From an uncultured Clostridia bacterium (GTDB taxonomy: Bacteria > Bacillota > Clostridia > Christensenellales > Aristaeellaceae): 64,000 nt of DNA. Under the pieces are notes generated by a model, which saw only the letters and a list, made by a program, of their open reading frames with translations, searched no databases and was not told the origin of the DNA. A program made the position numbers and the translations under genes. Location: assembly GCA_934636105.1 (NCBI GenBank), contig CAKTZR010000007.1:61541-125540 (forward strand), in the 5' to 3' direction. Of the stretch, positions 42,824-50,412 are shown in pieces (position 1 is the first letter of the stretch; each line of letters begins with the position of its first letter).

Positions 42824-44419
42824 TCAAACCGTCATCTCTATCCCTTTCCTAAAGGCCACCTTCACGCTGCCGTCCAGATTGACCGTCATCCTGCCAATCG
42901 TTGCGTTCCAGAGCTCATTTGAGAAAACCGTGACCGGCTGGTCGTTTGCCAATACAGTATCCCAGAAGGTTTCAATTTCCCTGCGTTGTCCCTTGCGTCG
43001 GGCACATTCCGCGTCAATCTCCTTGACCCGATCCGCCGCCTTATGAAAACGCTCCGTCAAGCTGTCGTACTTTCGGTTGTACTCCGCTTGGTCGAGGGCA
43101 ACGTTGGCATTTTGACTCACGACCTGCTGGATGAGTTCGGATACGATACCCATCTCGACCTGCAAGGATTCCTTTTCTGCATCCAGTTCCGCCGTGTTGG
43201 TCAGCTGCTGAATAATCGCCTGCATATCGTCCGCGATGAAGTCCCGTTGCGCCAGCAGCTGGTTGAATGCCGCCAGAAACTTCTGTTCAATCATCGGTTC
43301 GCTCAGGTGCGGCGCTTGGCATCCAATTTTCTTGACAAACCGGGCGTTGCATTGCCAGACGGTGCGTCGGTATTTGTCGTTGGAATGCCAGACCTTGCTG
43401 CCGTACACGCTGCCACAGCAGCCGCAGTAAATTCTCCCGGAGAAGCAATGCTGGCTGTTGTGTTGGCGGCCTAGCTTTCTTCGTCGCTCCAATTCCAGCT
43501 GCACCTCCTCGTAAACATCGTCGCTCACGATGGCCGGGTGGCTGTTTTCAACGTAGTACTGCGGCACTTCGCCCTCGTTGATTTTCATCTTCTTGGTTAG
43601 AAAATCCGTACAGAAGGTCTTTTGCAGCAGTGCGTCGCCCTTGTATTTTTCGTTGGTAAGGATACTCAGAACGGTTCTGGGCTGCCATGTGCTTCGACCG
43701 GATGGCGAAAGAAGGCCCTCGCTCTCCAAGGTCAGCTTGATTTTGTAGGGAGTCATCCCATCCAAGAACAGGCGGTAGATGCGGCGAACTGTCTCCGCTT
43801 CCTCAGGCACAATTTCCGGTTCCCCGTTTTCGCCCTTACGATAGCCGAGAAACTGCTTGTAGGGCATGGAGACCTTGCCGTCCGCAAAGCGCTTGCGCTG
43901 CCCCCACGTCACGTTTTCGGAAATGCTGCGGCTCTCCTCCTGCGCCAGTGAGGACATGATGGTCAGCAGCAGCTCACCCTTGGAATCCAGCGTGTAGATG
44001 TTCTGTTCCTCAAAGTACACCTCCACGCCATGCTCCTTGAGCAGGCGAATGGTGGTCAGGCTGTCCACCGTGTTGCGGGCAAAGCGGGAAACGGATTTCG
44101 TAATAATCAGGTCGATCTTCCCGGCCAGCGCGTCGGCGATCATTTCGTTGAAATGCTCTCTGTGCTTTGTGCTGGTGCCGGTGATGCCCTTGTCCGCGTA
44201 AACCTGTACGAAATCCCAGTCCGGCTTGGCGCTGATGTAATCCGTGTAGTAGCTGACCTGCGCCTCATAGCTGATCTTCTGCTCGTCGCTGTTGGTGGAA
44301 ACACGGGCATAGGCCGCCACGCGGCGCTTGCGCTTTTCTGTAATGGGCGTGGCTGTGAAACGGTTGAGCGTAGCCGGGAAAACGGTAATCCGTGGGCTTG
44401 CAGCGTAATTTTCACTCAT
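42824..44419 (-). CDS. Large serine recombinase (resolvase, recombinase, zinc ribbon)
   Basis: The 531-residue site-specific recombinase has the resolvase domain with the nucleophile Ser (VAAYARVSTNSDEQ), IITKSVSRFARNTVD, and AQEESRSISENVTWG. The recombinase domain follows (GYRKGENGEPEIVPEEAETV and ILTNEKYKGDALLQKTF). A zinc ribbon (CGCCGSVYG ... CNARFVKKIGC) and a coiled coil come next. It should integrate or excise the element. ATG 44419 lies 8 bases after AAGGAGA and inside the upstream recombinase gene's last codons. Confidence 0.95.
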   Translation of the reverse strand: MSENYAASPRITVFPATLNRFTATPITEKRKRRVAAYARVSTNSDEQKISYEAQVSYYTDYISAKPDWDFVQVYADKGITGTSTKHREHFNEMIADALAGKIDLIITKSVSRFARNTVDSLTTIRLLKEHGVEVYFEEQNIYTLDSKGELLLTIMSSLAQEESRSISENVTWGQRKRFADGKVSMPYKQFLGYRKGENGEPEIVPEEAETVRRIYRLFLDGMTPYKIKLTLESEGLLSPSGRSTWQPRTVLSILTNEKYKGDALLQKTFCTDFLTKKMKINEGEVPQYYVENSHPAIVSDDVYEEVQLELERRRKLGRQHNSQHCFSGRIYCGCCGSVYGSKVWHSNDKYRRTVWQCNARFVKKIGCQAPHLSEPMIEQKFLAAFNQLLAQRDFIADDMQAIIQQLTNTAELDAEKESLQVEMGIVSELIQQVVSQNANVALDQAEYNRKYDSLTERFHKAADRVKEIDAECARRKGQRREIETFWDTVLANDQPVTVFSNELWNATIGRMTVNLDGSVKVAFRKGIEMTV

Positions 44420-45725
44420 GTTCATATCTCCTTCTGGTGTGGGCGGCAGCCTGCATTCGCATATCGTCTGTCCAGCTGTCGCGGCGAGAATGATCCTGCC
44501 ATACGGCTTCCCGCTCCCGCCCATCTCGGAAAATATAGCGCAGGCTGTTGGGGCCGGTCACATGGATGCGCTCAATGGCGGCTGCAAAGGCTTCCTCATC
44601 AAATTCTTCAAGTTCCAAGACATTGGCAGTCATTTGCTGCAGGATGTTTTCAGAAATTTGCTTGCTGGCGCAATACTTTCTCCCCTTCATATTGTAGGTG
44701 GCGCATATCCACACCGGTTTGGAATAGGGCGTTCCTGCCATGGTGATTTTACGGCGGTAATAGTTGCCGCACTGATCACAGCGGAGAATGCCGCTGAATG
44801 GGTAACGCCTTGACTCCTTCCGATTGGGATGATAATGAGCGATGCGAATTACTGTCAGACGCTGTACTGCATCAAAGGTCTCCCGGTCGATAATCGGTTC
44901 ATGGACATCATGTACCAGATATTGCGGCAGCTCGCCACGGTTGGGCAGTTGCTTCTTTTGCAGATGATCGGCAACAAACGTTTTCTGCAATCGCAGATCG
45001 CCCACATAGCACTCGTTTTTCAGCATGGCTGCAATGACGCTGGGCCACCATTGGTCGCTGGTCATCGGCGAGATTTTCATCTCGTTCAGCTTTTTGCTGA
45101 TCAGCTCACAACCCATGCCGTCCAGATAGTCGTGGAAGATCATCCGGATAACTTCCGCTTCCTCCGGGACAATTTCCAGCCTTCCCCTTTTCATTTTGTA
45201 CCCGTAAATGCGAAAGAAGCTGGGTTTTCCCCGCTGAAAGTCGTTGCGGATGCGCCACTTGCAGTTTTCCGAAACGCTGCGGCTTTCCTCCTGCGCAAAA
45301 GAAGCGAGGATGGAAAGCATCAACTCTCCATCCCCATTCATCGAGTGAATATTCTGTTCTTCGAAAAACACATCCACGCCCAGCGCTTTCAGCTCCCGCA
45401 CCGTTTCCAGCAGCGTCACCGTATTGCGGGCAAAACGACTGAGACTTTTGACGATGATCATGTCGATCTGACCGTTTCTGCAGTCCGCCAGCAGCCGTTG
45501 GAAGTCCTTTCGTTCCTTTGTTGTGCCGGTCACTTCATCCGCATAAATGCCAGCAAAAATCCAATCGGGATTTCGCTGAATCAGATTACTGAAGTAGCTG
45601 ACCTGCGCGGAGAGGGAATGCAGCATCGCATCCTTTACGCAGGAAATTCGCGCATAGGCGGCCACGCGCTTTTTCCCGGCCTTCCTTCTGCCGCCCGGCA
45701 TGGTTTGATGAATGATTTTCGCCAC
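44412..45725 (-). CDS. Second serine recombinase
   Basis: The 437-residue protein has the same domain order: VAAYARISCVKDAM with the Ser, IIVKSLSRFARNTVT, FAQEESRSVSENCKW, then LKNECYVGDLRLQKTF and a zinc ribbon (CDQCGNYY ... CATYNMKGRKYC). It lacks the long coiled coil of its partner. It starts at GTG 45725 after AAGGAGG and overlaps the next recombinase by 8 bases. Tandem pairs of this kind may act together, or one may be the directionality partner. Confidence 0.94.
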   Translation of the reverse strand: MAKIIHQTMPGGRRKAGKKRVAAYARISCVKDAMLHSLSAQVSYFSNLIQRNPDWIFAGIYADEVTGTTKERKDFQRLLADCRNGQIDMIIVKSLSRFARNTVTLLETVRELKALGVDVFFEEQNIHSMNGDGELMLSILASFAQEESRSVSENCKWRIRNDFQRGKPSFFRIYGYKMKRGRLEIVPEEAEVIRMIFHDYLDGMGCELISKKLNEMKISPMTSDQWWPSVIAAMLKNECYVGDLRLQKTFVADHLQKKQLPNRGELPQYLVHDVHEPIIDRETFDAVQRLTVIRIAHYHPNRKESRRYPFSGILRCDQCGNYYRRKITMAGTPYSKPVWICATYNMKGRKYCASKQISENILQQMTANVLELEEFDEEAFAAAIERIHVTGPNSLRYIFRDGREREAVWQDHSRRDSWTDDMRMQAAAHTRRRYEHE

Positions 45726-45790
45726 TCGGCTCACCTCCTTGGTAGCTGGCATATTACCTCTGAAGCCCGGACAAAGCAAGTTAAATTGTA

Positions 45791-45949
45791 TCAACAACGA
45801 GCCGAAAAAATCGGCTGATACTTCTCCCGCAAAAGCCGTTCTGCGCTGCGAAATTCATCCACGGAGATCACGCCGCTTTCCAGCATAGCGCGGCAAATAG
45901 AGAGCATCGCCTGATACCGAATTTCCTTTTCAAAGCCTTTCTGTGTCAT
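45791..45949 (-). CDS. Small SHOCT-like protein of the recombinase operon
   Basis: The 52-residue protein reads TQKGFEKEIRYQAMLSICRA, then GVISVDEFRSAERLLREKY. The pattern (short helix, then Gly-Val-Ile-x-x-x-Glu-Phe and a REKY end) is common in small genes placed just before serine recombinases in Clostridia. ATG 45949 follows TGGAGG. Its role is unknown; it may help recombination direction. Confidence 0.75.
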   Translation of the reverse strand: MTQKGFEKEIRYQAMLSICRAMLESGVISVDEFRSAERLLREKYQPIFSARC

Positions 45950-46078
45950 ATGTTTATCCTCCAATACAGCACCAAGGAAAATCGCCGCAATCGGGCTGAG
46001 CCCGCCCTCACCTCCACCGTAGTCTGCAAAACGTCAAAGTCTTGCTCACGCGGGCGATTTTACGCAGTTTTCTTTGCG

Positions 46079-46108
46079 TTAAAAAAGCACCTCATTTCTG
46101 AGATGCTC
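46079..46108 (-). terminator. Terminator after the toxin gene
   Basis: GCATCTCA-GAAA-TGAGGTGC with one G-U pair is followed by TTTTTT on the minus strand, 21 bases past the toxin stop. Confidence 0.85.
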
Positions 46109-46129
46109 CAATCTGCTGTTTCTGTTCAA

Positions 46130-46435
46130 TTAGACGCGGCGCTGTCTCTTTCTCTGATGCAAAACACGCCAGATTTCTACGATCTTATTCGCTTCATCGA
46201 CGACATAATGGACATTGTAGTTCTTGACAGGGATAAACCGTACCTCACGTTTCATCGTGTACAGCGTCGGATAGATGGCATAGCGATAAGGCATTTCCAT
46301 AAGCGACCTTACGGCTTCGTCTACCGCGTCCAAAAGGGCTGCGGCTGCATCGGGCGAACACAATTCTTCCGCGATATAGACAACCGCTTCTTCGAGCTGC
46401 CGACGCGCCGTAGGAAGATAGACAACCTTATACAT
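46130..46435 (-). CDS. ParE/RelE-family toxin
   Basis: The 101-residue protein has the RelE/ParE fold signature: YLPTARRQLEEAVVYIAEEL at the start, then MPYRYAIYPTLY, VRFIPVKNYNVHYVVDE and IWRVLHQRKRQ at the end. Family members cut mRNA in ribosomes or poison gyrase; the subtype is not certain. Its start lies 8 bases inside the antitoxin gene, the usual coupled arrangement. Confidence 0.92.
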   Translation of the reverse strand: MYKVVYLPTARRQLEEAVVYIAEELCSPDAAAALLDAVDEAVRSLMEMPYRYAIYPTLYTMKREVRFIPVKNYNVHYVVDEANKIVEIWRVLHQRKRQRRV

Positions 46436-46712
46436 GGCGTGGCTTCACCTTTCCAATCCGCTCTCTGAGATCATCCATCACGTCCTCGTGCGCATACCGT
46501 TCGGTGGTGGTTTCAGCTTCCAACTCTGCCGCCTGAAGCTCGCGCATTACGCCCATTTCATACTGGATTTTCTGATACTCGTCATAGGACATGACAACCA
46601 TGTCCCCATAGCCGTTCTTGGTCAAGATCACGGGTTCTCTGGTCTCGTGGACGGTATGCGAGATATCCGCGAAATTATTTCTCAGATCGGAAACAGGTCT
46701 GATTTGCGACAT
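46428..46712 (-). CDS. Phd/YefM-family antitoxin
   Basis: The 94-residue antitoxin has the Phd/YefM DNA-binding half (QIRPVSDLRNNFADISHTVH, then EPVILTKNGYGDMVVMSYDEY) and a charged C-terminal helix that would wrap the toxin. ATG 46712 follows GAGGAG. The promoter just upstream carries an 18-bp palindrome, the expected autoregulatory operator. Confidence 0.93.
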   Translation of the reverse strand: MSQIRPVSDLRNNFADISHTVHETREPVILTKNGYGDMVVMSYDEYQKIQYEMGVMRELQAAELEAETTTERYAHEDVMDDLRERIGKVKPRHV

Positions 46713-46743
46713 ATCATCAGCTCCTCTCATAATCTCCACTGAT

Positions 46744-46772
46744 ATTTTAGCATAATTATGCTAATTCCGCAA
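46744..46772 (-). promoter_or_regulatory. Toxin-antitoxin promoter with operator palindrome
   Basis: On the minus strand, -35 TTGCGG (46772-46767), 17 bp, then -10 TAAAAT (46749-46744). The spacer holds the perfect palindrome TTAGCATAATTATGCTAA (46747-46764), so a bound antitoxin would block RNA polymerase. Confidence 0.85.
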
Positions 46773-46784
46773 GACCAGTTTCTG

Positions 46785-46940
46785 TTAAAGCCCATGCCCG
46801 ATCTTATGGTCATGGCAGCTTTCGCAAAGCGCTTGCCAGTTGCTTTCATCCCAGAACAGTTTCATGTCGCCCCTGTGCGGGATGATGTGGTCAAGATGAC
46901 AGGCGTGAGCTTGCCCTGCTCCATTTTCTATGCAAACAGC
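46785..46940 (-). pseudogene. HNH endonuclease, C-terminal remnant
   Basis: About 50 residues match the end of phage HNH nucleases: CHLDHIIPHRGDMKLFWDES then NWQALCESCHDHKIG, with the His, the Asn and the CxxC half of the zinc site. The N-terminal part (first CxxC and start) is absent, and the frame runs into a GC-rich low-complexity stretch. In prophages this gene sits just before the terminase genes, which are missing here. Confidence 0.7.
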
Positions 46941-46949
46941 CGTCCGAAA

Positions 46950-47520
46950 AAGGGCGGCTGATTTTGATTTTTGGGGCGATACCCCCACCCCGGAATTTTG
47001 CGAAAATTCGCACGAGAGGGGGCCGCGGTCTCCTGCCGGTACAGCCCAAGGATTCGATCCCCCCTTGGGGCCACACCGGAACGCGGCGGGCGCAGCGCGG
47101 GCGGTTTGCGCCGGAGTCAAGCGGGCGGCGGCGCACTGGCGGCGGTGTGCCTCGGCGGGCGCGGCGCGGGCGGTTTTCGCCGGGGCGGCGCGGGCAAGGT
47201 GCAGTGCCGGGAGACGCGGCGGGCGCTTCCGGGCGCGGGGAGCCGGAGCCTTCCTTCCGGGCGGCGGCGGGAAGCCGGGCGCGGGCGGGCTTGGCCGCGT
47301 GAGGCGCACAAAGGCCGCATGGCGGGCGCGGCGGCGCGGGGCGGGCACGTGGCCGGGCAGCGCGGCGCGGGCGGTTTTCGGGGCTTTCCGGGGCGGAAGC
47401 GAGGAAGGCGCTGCGGGCGGCGGGCGCGGGGCGGCAAGGCCGGGGCGGCTGCCCGTTGCCGGGGCGCGGCGGGCGGCGGCGCGGAAAAATGGCTGCACCC
47501 AGCGCGGCTTGTGTAGGGTT
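46950..47520. other. Extremely GC-rich, G-skewed stretch with internal repeats
   Basis: The plus strand is dominated by G and C, with dozens of GCGGGC and GGCGGCG words. Three copies of a roughly 30-bp unit (CGGCGGGCGC, then GCGCGGGCGGTTT) begin at 47084, 47153 and about 47354. Long open frames exist on both strands only because stop codons are rare in such DNA; their products are Ala/Arg/Gly-rich without structure. I see no gene here. Confidence 0.7.
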
Positions 47521-47550
47521 CCAGGCCACCTCTGCGATAGAGGCGGCAGG

Positions 47551-47571
47551 CGGGCGAAAAAGCCCGTTTTT
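47551..47571 (+). terminator. Short terminator before the amidoligase leader
   Basis: CGGGC-GAAAAA-GCCCG is followed by TTTTT at the edge of the GC-rich stretch. It could stop transcripts entering from the left. Confidence 0.55.
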
Positions 47572-47674
47572 GCCTTATAAGGAAGCGCTTTTTTCCGGGC
47601 GCGGCTCTTGTCAAATCAGAGCTGTTTTACGCCCGAATCCTTGTCGCTTCGGTCGGGTTGCTTTTTCGGCGGCG

Positions 47675-47724
47675 CAGAGTGATGAATGTGTCACGCCGGG
47701 CGGGGCGGGCGAAAAGCCCCGCCG
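47675..47724 (+). promoter_or_regulatory. Amidoligase leader: 14-bp motif and GC hairpin
   Basis: CAGAGTGATGAATG (47675-47688) is the first of three copies found ahead of genes in this element. It is followed by a hairpin CCGGGCGGGGC ... GCCCCGCCGG (47697-47724). No clear -10/-35 pair is seen. Confidence 0.55.
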
Positions 47725-47759
47725 GAAAACGAAGCGACCAAGCGAAAGGAGCGAACCCC

Positions 47760-48644
47760 ATGAAAAACCAGACTTTCGGTATCGAGATTGAAACCACCGG
47801 CATAGGCCGGGAACGTACCGCCAAGGCCATCGCCGCGCACTTCGGCACGACGGCGCGGCACATTGGCCTCCACCTTGACGACTGGAAGGTGCCCATGCCC
47901 GACGGGCGGCACTGGACGGTCGAGCGCGACGGCTCGGTCACCGACCCCTCGGCGGAGGTGGTCAGCCCGGTGTGCCGCTACGAGGACATCGAGATGGTGC
48001 AGGCGGTGGTCAGAGCCATCCGGGCGGCGGGCGCAAAGGCCGACGGTTCCTGCGGCATCCACATCCACATCGGCCTCGGCGAGCACACCCCGCAGAGCCT
48101 GCGGCGGCTGGTGAACATCGTCAACGCCAAGGAAGACCTGCTGACCATGGCCTTGGGCATCACGCCCGAACGCCGAGAGCGCTGGTGCCGCCCCGTCGAG
48201 CAACGTTTCCTCACCGAGCTGAACCGGCGCAAGCCCGCGACCATGGACGAATTTGCGCGGATTTGGTACAGGCAAAGCGGCGGCACAAACTCCGACTGGC
48301 GGGTGTGTGCCCGGCAGCACTACGACTACAGCCGCTACCACCTACTCAACCTCCACGCGACTTTCTCCACCGAGCGCCCCGCGCACACCATCGAGTTCCG
48401 CGCCTTCAACGGCACACTCCACGCGGGCGAGATCAAAGCCTACATCCAGCTGTGCCTCGCCATCAGCGCACAGGCGTTGAGCACCAAAGCGGCCAGCTCG
48501 ACGCGCCCGGTCACCGACAATCCGAAGTACACCTTCCGGTGCTGGCTCCTCCGGCTGGGCTTCATCGGAGACGAATTTTCCACCGCACGGGAACACCTGC
48601 TCAAGAAACTCCCCGGCAACGCGGCATGGCGGCAGGCTTCCTGA
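47760..48644 (+). CDS. Amidoligase (COOH-NH2 ligase, Amidoligase_2 type)
   Basis: The 294-residue protein is an ATP-dependent amide-bond-forming enzyme of the glutamine-synthetase-like fold. Key blocks are GIEIETTG (7-14), VERDGSV (54-60), GIHIHIG (99-105) and EFRAFNGTLHAGEIKAYIQ (212-230), which provide the acidic metal and ATP ligands and the Arg. Family work by Iyer, Aravind and colleagues predicts roles in making peptide-like conjugates. The last 35 residues (from about 259) form a WLLRLGF ... AREHLLKKL segment shared with the protein at 50924-51778. ATG 47760 follows AAAGGAG. It heads a plus-strand cassette ending with an Ntn amidotransferase-like protein. The substrate is unknown. Confidence 0.88.
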   Translation: MKNQTFGIEIETTGIGRERTAKAIAAHFGTTARHIGLHLDDWKVPMPDGRHWTVERDGSVTDPSAEVVSPVCRYEDIEMVQAVVRAIRAAGAKADGSCGIHIHIGLGEHTPQSLRRLVNIVNAKEDLLTMALGITPERRERWCRPVEQRFLTELNRRKPATMDEFARIWYRQSGGTNSDWRVCARQHYDYSRYHLLNLHATFSTERPAHTIEFRAFNGTLHAGEIKAYIQLCLAISAQALSTKAASSTRPVTDNPKYTFRCWLLRLGFIGDEFSTAREHLLKKLPGNAAWRQAS

Positions 48645-48693
48645 CACAGGGAGCCTCCGCACAGCTTTCAAATCAAGCAAGGAGGTACACACC

Positions 48694-48900
48694 ATGAACA
48701 TCACCTACACCCTTCGCATCACCCACAGGGACGGCACACACCATACCCACGACTACCGGGAAGCACAGCAAGCATGGGCGGAATTCAGAGCCGCCGCCTC
48801 TCCCTCCGGGTTCGACCTGTACGCCCGCGCAGAGCTCATCGAGTTCAACGCGGAAGAACAACAGGAATACCCGCTAGCCGAGCTGACCTTCCCCGTATAA
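48694..48900 (+). CDS. Small unknown protein 1 of the amidoligase cassette
   Basis: The 68-residue protein has no family match I know. It begins NITYTLRITHRDGTHHTHDY, suggesting a beta-strand pair rich in His and Thr, and ends in an acidic EFNAEEQQEYPLAEL stretch. AAGGAGG lies 8 bases before ATG 48694, and the oriented 11-bp motif lies 20 bases before that. Tight ribosome sites in all cassette genes argue that it is a real gene. Confidence 0.72.
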   Translation: MNITYTLRITHRDGTHHTHDYREAQQAWAEFRAAASPSGFDLYARAELIEFNAEEQQEYPLAELTFPV

Positions 48901-48965
48901 CCCCGCCCGGCGCGGGAGCCACAGCTTCCAAATCAAACCGCGCACAGCGCAAGGAGGAACACCTT

Positions 48966-49253
48966 ATGAAACCCAAACACATCCGAGCATTTTACATCGG
49001 TCGTCAGCGCTTCCATGTAACCGACCGGGGCGACGGCACACTGCAGGTCAGCAGCATCCATCCCTACGACGAAACCGACTACCATTGGGCGTTTCAGGCT
49101 TCCAAATCCTGCTGGCACATCTGCCGCGAAGGCAGGAAGGTCATCGTGGTGGCCAGCATGGACGGCTCTGAAATCACACCGGAAACGGCCGCGCAGTTTC
49201 TGCTGCAAGCGGACAACGACGCACAGCTGAAGCCCCGCCGCGCCATCTGGTGA
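48966..49253 (+). CDS. Small unknown protein 2 of the amidoligase cassette
   Basis: The 95-residue protein reads as a compact domain: AFYIGRQRFHVTDRGDGTLQ, a HWAFQASKSCWHICREGRK centre and an EITPETAAQFLLQ helix near the end. Repeated Gly-Arg and Trp/His positions suggest a small beta barrel. No motif gives a function. ATG 48966 follows AAGGAGG. A copy of the 11-bp motif lies inside it at 49098. Confidence 0.72.
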   Translation: MKPKHIRAFYIGRQRFHVTDRGDGTLQVSSIHPYDETDYHWAFQASKSCWHICREGRKVIVVASMDGSEITPETAAQFLLQADNDAQLKPRRAIW

Positions 49254-49278
49254 GCTTTGAAATCAAGGAGGGACACAC

Positions 49279-49494
49279 ATGAACCCCACCGACGAAACCA
49301 TGGAGCTTATCGCCTGCCTGTACACCCACATGGACGAAGAGGATTATGCAGGCTGGTCGATTCAAGAAGCACAGAACATGGTCAAAGACCAGTACCGCTA
49401 CGAAATCGAGCGCGGGCTTACGCCCGGTCGGTATGACCCAGTTGCTTTCTACGAAATCATCGCCGAGTTCATTCGGCAGAACACAGCGCTTTGA
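49279..49494 (+). CDS. Small unknown protein 3 of the amidoligase cassette
   Basis: The 71-residue acidic protein is mostly helical: TDETMELIACLYTHMDEEDY, then SIQEAQNMVKDQYRYEI and AFYEIIAEFIRQN. AAGGAGGG precedes ATG 49279. The TGA stop codon lies inside a copy of the 11-bp motif (49488-49498). It could be an adaptor or a substrate for the flanking ligase; there is no direct sign of either. Confidence 0.72.
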   Translation: MNPTDETMELIACLYTHMDEEDYAGWSIQEAQNMVKDQYRYEIERGLTPGRYDPVAFYEIIAEFIRQNTAL

Positions 49495-49541
49495 AATCAA
49501 GTGAGCGGGAAACACAGGCACCGCTTGACTTTCCCGCCCCA

Positions 49542-49555
49542 CAGAGTGATGAATG
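49542..49555 (+). promoter_or_regulatory. CAGAGTGATGAATG motif, copy 2
   Basis: The 14-bp motif ends 31 bases upstream of ATG 49586 and reads with the gene. Copies 1 and 3 are at 47675-47688 (plus) and 51807-51820 (minus), each upstream of a gene in this element. Confidence 0.6.
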
Positions 49556-49585
49556 TCACACCCCATCACGAAGGAGGATACCATC

Positions 49586-50176
49586 ATGTGCATCATTTGC
49601 GTTTCCAAATCCGGCGTTCGCCAACCCAGCGACATCACCCTCCGCGCCATGTTCCGGCGCAATCCCCACGGCGCAGGCTACATGTACGCCCGCGACGGTA
49701 AGGTCACCATACACAAAGGCTTCATGAACATCGAGGATTTCCTCGCGGCGGTACACGCCGAGCAGTTCACCCCGCAGGACAGCGTGGTCTACCACTTTCG
49801 AATCAGCACACAAGCGGGCGTGAACGCGCCCATGACGCATCCGTTCCCGCTCTCAAATCAGCCGAGGCTGATGCGCTCGCTCGACCTGACCTGCCGCTGC
49901 GGCGTCGCACACAACGGAATCATCCAACTGACCTCCGACCCGGACAACAAGCGCTACAGCGACACAGCCATTTTCATCACCGACTACCTCTCCAAAATCA
50001 TCCGCAAGAAGGCCGACCTCAGAGACCCGGTTACACTGGAGCTCATCTGGCAGCTGGCCAAGTCCAAGTTCGCCATCATGGACAACTCCGGGTACGTCGC
50101 TACGGTCGGACACTTCATCGACGACCACGGCCTGCTCTTCAGCAACGACAGCTACCAAACCGGCTGGTGGTATTGA
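49586..50176 (+). CDS. Class II glutamine-amidotransferase-like Ntn hydrolase
   Basis: The 196-residue protein has the Ntn-hydrolase layout: Cys2 right after the initiator Met (MCIICVSKSG), NPHGAGYMY (26-34), HFRISTQAG (70-78, like the RHAS block) and VAHNGII (107-113). These provide nucleophile, oxyanion and glutamine-binding parts of class II amidotransferases. Alone it could free ammonia from glutamine for the amidoligase or cut gamma-glutamyl amides. AAGGAGG precedes ATG 49586. It closes the plus-strand cassette and a terminator follows. Confidence 0.86.
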   Translation: MCIICVSKSGVRQPSDITLRAMFRRNPHGAGYMYARDGKVTIHKGFMNIEDFLAAVHAEQFTPQDSVVYHFRISTQAGVNAPMTHPFPLSNQPRLMRSLDLTCRCGVAHNGIIQLTSDPDNKRYSDTAIFITDYLSKIIRKKADLRDPVTLELIWQLAKSKFAIMDNSGYVATVGHFIDDHGLLFSNDSYQTGWWY

Positions 50177-50412
50177 GCCGCCAGCTTTCAAATCAAGAAT
50201 TGCCGCCTGCGGGCGGCTTTTCTTGTTGCGCACGTTTGCCGCACGTTGGCGCGTGTCGGGCTTTCAAATCAAGGGCGGGGAAGGCTTCGACTTCGGCGGC
50301 TTTGGCCGCACGTGCGCCAACGTCGGGTGCGACGCAGGCAAGGAAGGAACGGGCGCTGCACGACGAAAAAAGCGCCGGGCAAATTGCCTGACGCTTTCAA
50401 ATCCTGTCGCGC
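50177..50412. other. Convergent gap with terminator, three 11-bp motifs and an inverted repeat
   Basis: Motif copies lie at 50184, 50260 and 50390. ACGTTGGCGC (50243-50252) and GCGCCAACGT (50314-50323) are inverted partners that could form a 60-base loop. No open frame with a ribosome site is present. Confidence 0.6.
50202..50223 (+). terminator. Terminator of the amidoligase cassette
   Basis: GCCGCC-TGCG-GGCGGC is followed by TTTTCTTG, 26 bases past the stop at 50176. Confidence 0.8.

Noticed and set aside
46785..47614. Long open frames on both strands through the GC-rich island
   Set aside because: The products are low-complexity Ala/Arg/Gly/Pro runs; open frames are expected where A and T are rare. 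Only the last 50 or so residues of the minus frame (HNH remnant) look like protein.
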